DNA of 64,000 nucleotides from Phytophthora sp. 'mugwort' (lineage: Eukaryota > Oomycota > Peronosporomycetes > Peronosporales > Peronosporaceae): positions 1,171,001 through 1,235,000 of the forward strand of contig JAUCEF010000013.1 in the NCBI GenBank assembly GCA_033558025.1, read 5' to 3'. The first letter of the stretch is position 1; each line of letters starts with the position of its first letter. Position numbers and translations under genes: made by a program. Positions 55,833 through 64,000 of the stretch are shown in pieces. The notes below the pieces were generated by a model that made no database searches, was not told where the DNA came from, and saw only the letters and a program-made list of their open reading frames with translations.

Positions 55833-57400
55833 ATGTCCGGTGTGGAGCAGCCGCTGCTCTCCGTAACTTCCAATGGCGGTGCTGGATCGTGTCAGACGCA
55901 GCCAACGCAGCAAATTAGGTTCCTGGACCGCCGCGGTCGCTTCAAGCAGTCGCTTGGTCGCTTCAAGTACGTCGGAATTTGTTTGTTTACCACTATTTAC
56001 TTAAGTAGCTGAGGGTTTCATTATCGGTGATCACGTTGGTGGGTACAGCGTCTACCGCAAAGGGGGTGACTGGCGCAAGATTTACTGGGACGACCCGTTC
56101 CACACTGTGATTAACACACGCACGTCAAGGATCATCTGGGGCGTGTTCATCGCGGTTTGTGATGGAGTTACTGCACTCTAAGGAGACGCGTTTACTACAA
56201 TTTTTTTAACCTGCGGGTGGACTTTATGGTTGTTGCAGTATTTCTTCATTATTCTGCTCTTCGCGCTGGCGTATCTGGACGTATCGATGCGACATCCGAC
56301 GTGTCATGTGGGACTTACGACCATCATGGAGGCCTACGTGTTCTCTCTCGAGACCATTGTAAGTTTTCTTTTAATTTTGAATGAAGTGTTTGTGTGTTGA
56401 CGTTGTGGGAGCTGATAGATGACGATTGGTTACGGCGCACCTACGGATGATATTTTCTACGGTGGATGCACATCCATTGCTACACTCCTGACTCTTGAGG
56501 TGAGTTTATGAGTTGCGTTTGCTTATAACGGCTTTTAACTTTACAACTCGTGATCTAACACCTCGTTCGTTATTGCAGTCGTTCGCTGGTATCATTCTCG
56601 ATTCTGTCTGCATTGGCATCTTCTACGCGCGCTTCTCCCGTGCCAACGTGCGTATTCCTTTTCCAGTGCTGAGTTACTGCTGTGAAAACTTATTATGTTT
56701 ATCGTAGCAACGGGCGAATACGATCATGTTTTCAAACTCGGCTGTGATTCGTAAGATTCGCGGCCACTACTACTTCATGTTCCAGACGTGCGAACGGCGA
56801 AAACACCAGCTTGTGGAGGCCCATGTTCGTTTGTATGCTGTACGTCATGAAGCAGAAGATGACGCTGATGAACCCAACGACTTCATGTTCCAGTGCCATC
56901 AGATGCGAGTGCAGCAGCCCGATGACGATTGCGGAGCGATGCTGCTCATGGTGCTGCCGCAAGTGGTGGTGCATCGTATTGATCAGTGGAGTCCACTCTT
57001 CCCGCCTGAATGTCTGCCACGCGATGGTAAAGATTCGAAGACGTGCGCGAGTTACCCGGACCCGACACAGCGGCAAGTGGACATCGACAACGGTAACCGC
57101 GACGGCGGTCTACCAGGGGCTCCAAAGCATTACAAGGAGCCTACGAAGATGCAGATTATGAATCATCTCCACAAAAGTGGACTTGAGGTCATCGTAATCC
57201 TGGAAGGAATTGATAGCTCGACATCTAACACCATGCAGGCGCGCAACTCATACACCGATGAAGACATCGCATGGGATGCAACCTTTGAGCGTTGTGTGAT
57301 CAAGACACCGAGGGGTCTTTGCATCGACTTTGATCGCTTTCATTTGCTAAAGCCGGCCCCACTAGATGCAAAACGTTGCGTTATGCCATCCCAATTTTGA
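55833..57400 (+). CDS. Inward-rectifier potassium channel (Kir)
   Basis: Six exons are proposed: 55833-55970, 56014-56154, 56239-56358, 56419-56499, 56579-56647 and 56708-57400, giving 413 residues. The order matches Kir channels: a short cytoplasmic N-terminus, the DWRKIYWDDPFHTVI slide-helix region, the first helix (IIWGVFIAYFFIILLFALAYL), an extracellular loop with two cysteines, the selectivity filter TIGYG, the second helix (SFAGIILDSVCIGIFYARFS), then the cytoplasmic immunoglobulin-like domain (NTIMFSNSAVIRKIRGHYYF, LVEAHVRLYAVRH). Kir channels pass K+ inward preferentially and set membrane voltage. All junctions keep phase 0 and use GT-AG. The first intron would be only 43 bp with a poor donor (GTCGGA), so that junction is the weakest. 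Dense introns contrast with the neighbouring coiled-coil gene. Confidence 0.9.
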
Positions 57401-57711
57401 GAATAATATCGTGCAGGTTTAGATTGGAGGCAGCAACGTTTGCCTCTTGCTGGTTGTGTCATAAGCGACAATTTACTGTACACAGTGCGATTCCACTGCT
57501 TTCGCCGAAGCTTCAAGTACAAAGGGCTAAAAAGCGCGATAGCAAAAAATAGTGGCCAGCAATGGGGCAATGGTGATGATTGACTTAGTGTTTTCTCTAT
57601 CTTAGAACTACGCATCATGTTTCTTACTACTGTACAATCAAAGCGCAGAGAATAAATATTTATGCTTATTAGCAGCCATGAGCATCGTTAACACACGTTT
57701 GTACCTTCACC
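57401..57711. other. Convergent 3' spacer
   Basis: Lies between the Kir stop codon and the coiled-coil gene stop codon on the other strand. Nothing else is recognised. Confidence 0.5.
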
Positions 57712-60700
57712 TCACGTCTGGGGCTGACGGTTTTGTCGGCGAAGTCTTCGTTTTAGCAAATTGGCCTCTGTGAATAATAGCACGGCCAAAGGGTTAGATT
57801 CATCGTCAAACATATTTTTCGAGTGAATGCCGACAATACCGTTAATTCGGCGCTCCTCATCTTCAATCTCAGATCGATCACGCGCAAATGCCAGCGAGAA
57901 ACCTTGACGATGAAATACTGATATGGGTTTAACGTCGTCATCGACGTCTTTCCGGAGATCTGTCGAAATCAGAAATGTGAGTGTTAGAGCAAAACTGTTC
58001 GACAACAAACATCATAAATCCGTCATGCACATTACCCGATAGGCCCTTGTCAACAGTGCACTCAGAAGAAAAAACCTTTGAACCATGGGCCGTAACTTTC
58101 TCCCTGCATTGCGCCAGCGCATCCGACTGACCGCTCTTCAGGGCACATACCTCGCTCGTCAGCATGCACTTCTCCTTCTCGAACGCGGCCATCGCAGCGC
58201 TCTGCCGTGCCTGAAGTTCCTCCAGCTGCGCGCTCTGGGCAAGCAAACGCTCCTCCAGAACAGATTTCTCGCTCCGCAGAGCACTCATCTCGTCACCGGC
58301 CTCGGCATTCGACGCCTCCAGCTGCGCCGTCGCGGCCTGTAGCTGTTCCGAAAGTGAAGATAGGTCACTCTCCAGCTGAGCTACACGCTCGTCCTTCTCG
58401 TTGCATTGCGCCAGCGCATCCGACTGACCGCTCTTCAGGGCACATACCTCGCTCGTCAGCATGCACTTCTCCTTCTCGAACGCGGCCATCGCAGCGCTCT
58501 GCCGTGCCTGAAGTTCCTCCAGCTGCGCGCTCTGGGCAAGCAAACGCTCCTCCAGAACAGACTTCTCGCTCCGCACAGCACTCATCTCGTCACCGGCCTC
58601 GGCATTCGACGCCTCCAGCTGCGCCGTCGCGGCCTGTAGCTGTTCCGAAAGTGAAGATAGGTCACTCTCCAGCTGAGCTACACGCTCGTCCTTCTCGCTG
58701 CATTGCGCCAGCGCATCCGACTGACCGCTCTTCAGGGCACATACCTCGCTCGTCAGCATGCACTTCTCCTTCTCGAACGCGGCCATCGCAGCGCTCTGCC
58801 GTGCCTGAAGTTCCTCCAGCTGCGCGCTCTGGGCAAGCAAACGCTCCTCCAGAACAGACTTCTCGCTCCGCAGAGCACTCATCTCGTCACCGGCCTCGGC
58901 ATTCGACGCCTCCAGCTGCGCCGTCGCGGCCTGTAGCTGTTCCGAAAGTGAAGATAGGTCACACTCCAGCTGAGCTACACGCTCGTCCTTCTCGCTGCAT
59001 TGCGCCAGCGCATCCGACTGACCGCTCTTCAGGGCACATACCTCGCTCGTCAGCATGCACTTCTCCTTCTCGAACGCGGCCATCGCAGCGCTCTGCCGTG
59101 CCTGAAGTTCCTCCAGCTGCGCGCTCTGGGCAAGCAAACGCTCCTCCAGAACAGACTTCTCGCTCCGCACAGCACTCATCTCGTCACCGGCCTCGGCATT
59201 CGACGCCTCCAGCTGCGCCGTCGCGGCCTGTAGCTGTTCCGAAAGTGAAGATAGGTCACTCTCCAGCTGAGCTACACGCTCGTCCTTCTCGCTGCATTGC
59301 GCCAGCGCATCCGACTGACCGCTCTTCAGGGCACATACCTCGCTCGTCAGCATGCACTTCTCCTTCTCGAACGCGGCCATCGCAGCGCTCTGCCGTGCCT
59401 GAAGTTCCTCCAGCTGCGCGCTCTGGGCAAGCAAACGCTCCTCCAGAACAGATTTCTCGCTCCGCAGAGCACTCATCTCGTCACCGGCCTCGGCATTCGA
59501 CGCCTCCAGCTGCGCCGTCGCGGCCTGTAGCTGTTCCGAAAGTGAAGATAGGTCACTCTCCAGCTGAGCTACACGCTCGTCCTTCTCGCTGCATTGCGCC
59601 AGCGCATCCGACTGACCGCTCTTCAGGGCACATACCTCGCTCGTCAGCATGCACTTCTCCTTCTCGAACGCGGCCATCGCAGCGCTCTGCCGTGCCTGCA
59701 ATTCCTCCAGCTGCGCGCTCTGGGCAAGCAAACGCTCCTCCAGAACAGACTTCTCGCTCCGCAGAGCACTCATCTCGTCACCGGCCTCGGCATTCGACGC
59801 CTCCAGCTGCGCCGTCGCGGCCTGTAGCTGTTCCGAAAGTGAAGATAGGTCACTCTCCAGCTGAGCTACACGCTCGTCCTTCTCGCTGCATTGCGCCAGC
59901 GCATCAGACTGACCGCTCTTCAGGGCAGACACCTCGCTCCTCAGCATGCACTTCTCCTTCTCGAACGCGGCCATCGCAGCGCTCTGCCGTGCCTGAAGTT
60001 CCTCCAGCTGCGCGCTCTGGGCAAGCAAACGCTCCTCCAGAACAGATTTCTCGCTCCGCAGAGCACTCATCTCGTCACCGGCCTCGGCATTCGACGCCTC
60101 CAGCTGCGCCGTCGCGGCCTGTAGCTGTTCCGAAAGTGAAGATAGGTCACTCTCCAGCTGAGCTACACGCTCGTCCTTCTCGCTGCATTGCGCCAGCGCA
60201 TCCGACTGACCGCTCTTCAGGGCACATACCTCGCTCGTCAGCATGCACTTCTCCTTCTCGAACGCGGCCATCGCAGCGCTCTGCCGTGCCTGAAGTTCCT
60301 CCAGCTGCGCGCTCTGGGCAAGCAAACGCTCCTCCAGAACAGACTTCTTGCTCCGCACAGCACTCATCTCGTCACCGGCCTCGGCATTCGACGCCTCCAG
60401 CTGCGCCGTCGCGGCCTGTAGCTGTTCCGAAAGTGAAGATAGGTCACTCTCCAGCTGAGCTACACGCTCGTCCTTCTCGCTGCATTGCGCCAGCGCATCC
60501 GACTGACCGCTCTTCAGGGCACATACCTCGCTCGTCAGCATGCACTTCTCCTTCTCGAACGCGGCCATCGCAGCGCTCTGCCGTGCCTGAAGTTCCTCCA
60601 GTTGCGCGCTCTGGGCAAGCAAACGCTCCTCCAGAACAGACTTCTCGCTCCGCAGAGCACTCATCTCGTCACCGGCCTCGGCATTCGACGCCTCCAGCTG

Positions 60701-62881
60701 CGCCGTCGCGGCCTGTAGCTGTTCCGAAAGTGAAGATAGGTCACTCTCCAGCTGAGCTACACGCTCGTCCTTCTCGCTGCATTGCGCCAGCGCATCCGAC
60801 TGACCGCTCTTCAGGGCACATACCTCGCTCGTCAGCATGCACTTCTCCTTCTCGAACGCGGCCATCGCAGCGCTCTGCCGTGCCTGAAGTTCCTCCAGCT
60901 GCGCGCTCTGGGCAAGCAAACGCTCCTCCAGAACAGACTTCTCGCTCCGCACAGCACTCATCTCGTCACCGGCCTCGGCATTCGACGCCTCCAGCTGCGC
61001 CGTCGCGGCCTGTAGCTGTTCCGAAAGTGAAGATAGGTCACTCTCCAGCTGAGCTACACGCTCGTCCTTCTCGCTGCATTGCGCCAGCGCATCCGACTGA
61101 CCGCTCTTCAGGGCACATACCTCGCTCGTCAGCATGCACTTCTCCTTCTCGAACGCGGCCATCGCAGCGCTCTGCCGTGCCTGCAATTCCTCCAGCTGCG
61201 CGCTCTGGGCAAGCAAACGCTCCTCCAGAACAGACTTCTCGCTCCGCAGAGCACTCATCTCGTCACCGGCCTCGGCATTCGACGCCTCCAGCTGCGCCGT
61301 CGCGGCCTGTAGCTGTTCCGAAAGTGAAGATAGGTCACTCTCCAGCTGAGCTACACGCTCGTCCTTCTCGCTGCATTGCGCCAGCGCATCCGACTGACCG
61401 CTCTTCAGGGCACATACCTCGCTCGTCAGCATGCACTTCTCCTTCTCGAACGCGGCCATCGCAGCGCTCTGCCGTGCCTGAAGTTCCTCCAGCTGCGCGC
61501 TCTGGGCAAGCAAACGCTCCTCCAGAACAGACTTCTCGCTCCGCAGAGCACTCATCTCGTCACCGGCCTCGGCATTCGACGCCTCCAGCTGCGCCGTCGC
61601 GGCCTGTAGCTGTTCCGAAAGTGAAGATAGGTCACTCTCCAGCTGAGCTACACGCTCGTCCTTCTCGCTGCATTGCGCCAGCGCATCCGACTGACCGCTC
61701 TTCAGGGCACATACCTCGCTCGTCAGCATGCACTTCTCCTTCTCGAACGCGGCCATCGCAGCGCTCTGCCGTGCCTGCAATTCCTCCAGCTGCGCGCTCT
61801 GGGCAAGCAAACGCTCCTCCAGAACAGACTTCTCGCTCCGCAGAGCACTCATCTCGTCACCGGCCTCGGCATTCGACGCCTCCAGCTGCGCCGTCGCGGC
61901 CTGTAGCTGTTCCGAAAGTGAAGATAGGTCACTCTCCAGCTGAGCTACACGCTCGTCCTTCTCGCTGCATTGCGCCAGCGCATCCGACTGACCGCTCTTC
62001 AGGGCACATACCTCGCTCGTCAGCATGCATTTCTCCTTCTCGAACGCGGCCATCGCAGCGCTCTGCCGTGCCTGAAGTTCCTCCAGCTGCGCGCTCTGGG
62101 CAAACAAACGCTCCTCCAGAACAGACTTCTCGCTCCGCAGAGCACTCATCTCGTCACCGGCCTCGGCATTCGACGCCTCCAGCTGCGCCGTCGCGGCCTG
62201 TAGCTGTTCCGAAAGTGAAGATAGGTCACTCTCCAGCTGAGCTATGCGTTTGATCTTAGGTGATGGTGGTTGCGCAGGTGATGAAGATGGACTGCTCTGG
62301 CTTCGAAGTTCTTCGAGTTCATTTTCCTGGCTGGCGACTTGTTCTGCGAGTTTGTACTGAATTTCTTGCTGAGTCGCGTTGTCTTTGGCATGGGCTGCCA
62401 TAGTCTCTGTCATAGCGTCCTTGTGTCGTGATTCGCTTAGCTGTTTCTCTTCCTGCATCATTTGGATCTGTTCGTGTAATCGCTGAACCTCGTGGGCCTG
62501 GGCTTCCAAATTCTTGACCAGGGACGCCTTTTCCTCTTGAGACTGAGCGAGTTTGCCTTCGAAGTAGTTTGTTGATGTGGATCCGGTCTCAGACAGTCTT
62601 GTGGTACACGTTGGACGTGGCGGGCTGGGAATTTTAGACGGTATATTCCCTTTTCGAGGCTTTTTCAATGCAGACGTTGGCGTCGGTGGAATTCGGCTTG
62701 AGCGAACAACTCCGCTCACAGGGATTCTACCAAATTTTCGATGAATTGACGCCGGTGTTGTCACTGCATGCGTATCTGAAGATGGAGGGGTCATCTTTTT
62801 GTCTCCACAAGCACGCGAATTAATATCTGCTTTTGTTCTAGAGGTCAGTCGCTGGCTTGCTTCCCTGAAAGATTTGTTCAT
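57712..62881 (-). CDS. Large coiled-coil protein with fourteen 99-residue repeats
   Basis: Exon 1 runs from at least 62881 to 58036 and exon 2 from 57959 to 57712, joined by a 76-bp intron (GTAATG..CAG, phase 1), for about 1,697 residues. The N-terminal 100 residues are basic and S/T/P-rich (IPSKIPSPPRPTC). A first coiled coil follows (EEKASLVKNLEAQAHEVQRL, IQMMQEEKQLSESRHKDAM), then fourteen nearly identical 99-residue units starting RVAQLESDLSSLSEQLQAAT. Each unit is a continuous predicted helix with heptad-like hydrophobic spacing and three cysteines. The tail (LRKDVDDDVKPISVF, ending RLRRQNRQPQT) is charged. A cytoskeletal or spacer rod role is inferred; no motor or known domain is seen. 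An upstream exon is likely, since the frame stays open to an acceptor-like CACCAG at about 62976-62981. Confidence 0.85.
58105..62243. repeat. 297-bp tandem coding repeat array, 14 copies
   Basis: Unit boundaries recur every 297 bp (for example 58406, 58703, 59000 up to 61970), and units differ at only a few bases. Diagnostic variants recur in a pattern: a Val codon in place of Leu (CGCACAGC for CGCAGAGC on the plus strand) in units 2, 4, 8 and 10 from the left, GATTTC for GACTTC in units 1, 5 and 7, and CTGCAATTCC for CTGAAGTTCC in units 6, 11 and 13. Confidence 0.95.
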
Positions 62882-63532
62882 ATGCACAGCATCGCCCCCA
62901 GTAAACAGGTTCTTAGCTGCGCTTTTCGAAGAAACTGTGTTCGTAATCGTCGCTAAATGTCTGCGCTTGGTGGACTGGTGAATAAATATACAGAAGCGTC
63001 ATCAGTACAGGTTGCTAGTGTCAAATATGCAAAACGTGTACCTGGTGTGATGTGTCCAAACCAGCTTCTTTTCGGGATCGCTTCAAGTGTTTTTTAACCC
63101 CGTCGGCTAGCATAGAGTCTATCCTAAAAGCGTTCAGCAAACAAAAATCAAATTATCAGAATTACGTTTGCATTCAGTATTGCCGGGTATTGCTTGTACC
63201 TGTCAAGCTCATCGGGCCAGGTTGCGATGTATTTCCTGTTAACAGACAAAGCTGCACGTTAGTAGGTGAGGCCACCGCAGACTAATGTCCAAACGACGTA
63301 CCAGTAGCATTCTCGGCCCTTTTCTCGTCCTTTAGGCGATGCATCGCTTAGCGCGGACTAAGAACACAACCATATCTGTTCAATTTCACTCGTCTCCACT
63401 CCATTGAGACGCCGTTGACTTACCGCAATGGCTGACTGGAGTGGTATCCTAAACTTTTCGAGGACAGCGCTATTCCAGCCTTTCAGTGCCAAATAAACGT
63501 AATGAATACAGCTCTCTCTTACGTCGCGGTTC
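62882..63532. other. Region between the coiled-coil gene and CLASP
   Basis: The in-frame extension of the coiled-coil exon to about 62975 probably codes. Beyond it no gene is recognised; a 5' exon and promoter of the coiled-coil gene would be expected here. Confidence 0.4.
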
Positions 63533-64000
63533 CTAAACCATTAAACCCAATAGAAAGTCAGCCAGGCGTAAAAACATCGTCCTAAAGCTCTTGAGCTCGT
63601 ACTTGCTGGTATCCAGCAATTGCAAAACGGGCGCCAGCACGAATCGACTCGGTGTAGCGTCCAATATGGTCTCGATACAGCTGTGAATAGCTGCCGAATT
63701 TACCTGTGGCACAAAGCAGCATTACATCAGTTCCCGAAACCTCAGTACATCCTTGTCACCTGATCGTGTCTCACCTTGTTAGAGCCTCCTCGTGCGTCCA
63801 GCAGCGTGGGGAACACGTTACGCACAAGTATCTTGCACCTCACAGGCCCCAGCGTCTGCGTCACCATCGACAGCGTGGCGCACGCCTCCTTAACGACCGT
63901 GGAGCGCAGGTCCGCCACTGTCACGCGGAAAGGCTGTGTCAGCGCCTGCACGTTCTCGGGAGTGAAGAGGCTGGCGGCATCTTCAACTGTTGCGGCCTGT
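63533..64000 (-). CDS. CLASP: CLASP/TOG-domain microtubule-binding protein, partial
   Basis: The minus strand enters from the right edge: exon 64000-63775 encodes ENVQALTQPFRVTVADLRST, VVKEACATLSMVTQTLGPVR and VFPTLLDARGGSNK; a 71-bp intron (GTGAGA..CAG, 63704-63774) follows. Exon 63703-63533 then encodes VNSAAIHSCIETILDATPSR and LAPVLQLLDTSKYELKSFRT. This alternation of helices and the phrase VVKEACATL match TOG domains of CLASP proteins, which bind tubulin at microtubule plus ends and kinetochores. The N-terminus lies outside the window. The last frame ends at a TAG at 63533-63535; either the protein stops here or a donor before it leads to more exons, which cannot be decided. Confidence 0.75.

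Noticed and set aside
58207..62253. 1,348-codon plus-strand frame as a real gene
   Set aside because: It is the antisense of a tandem coding repeat, low in complexity, and open only because one unit lacks stops.

Overview
The window reads as a chromosomal segment of an oomycete, most likely a Phytophthora or close relative. The grounds are short (about 60-85 bp) GT-AG introns, a membrane LRR protein ending in the oomycete WLGC signature, a one-repeat MYB of the THAQKY type, two good matches to the oomycete initiator (TCATTYYNCAWTTT), and DNA-transposon and LINE families of the kind that crowd Phytophthora genomes. No prokaryotic gene organisation, CRISPR array, rRNA or tRNA was recognised.

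Three compartments are visible. (1) 1-17,000 is a mostly genic block: a partial amino-acid permease, an LRR/WLGC membrane protein, a MYB factor, a short element with long inverted ends, a 5'-truncated LINE, a small putatively myristoylated protein, a left-handed beta-helix protein, the cytoplasmic dynein intermediate chain and a SAMHD1-type dNTPase. (2) 17,260-50,300 is a transposon-dense block with no gene I would call intact. It holds a TA-flanked mariner-like element interrupted by a TTAA-flanked piggyBac-like element, a decayed copia element, a second piggyBac relic, a second LINE with an 18-bp target duplication, a decayed MULE, an 11.2-kb TTAA-bounded element that contains a 3.4-kb near-perfect palindrome plus a third piggyBac-type transposase, and a fourth piggyBac element with clear ends. 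(3) 50,400-64,000 returns to genes: a frameshifted ankyrin gene, a small secretory protein resembling Sep15/SelM, a broken acyltransferase-3 gene, an inward-rectifier K+ channel, a coiled-coil protein built from fourteen 99-residue repeats, and the edge of a CLASP/TOG gene.

Exon-intron models for SAMHD1, the dynein chain, the Kir channel, the LRR/WLGC gene, the secretory protein, the coiled-coil protein and CLASP were assembled by hand from splice signals and reading frame; exon limits are given in the entries. Frameshifts concentrate in the transposons, the ankyrin gene and the acyltransferase, often in short homopolymer runs. They could be real decay or uncorrected sequencing errors, and the sequence alone cannot say which. 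The genes do not form one pathway. The most unusual structures are the large palindrome inside a TTAA-bounded element, the nested mariner/piggyBac pair, the self-similar motifs at the ends and in an intron of the fourth piggyBac element, and the higher-order 297-bp coding array.
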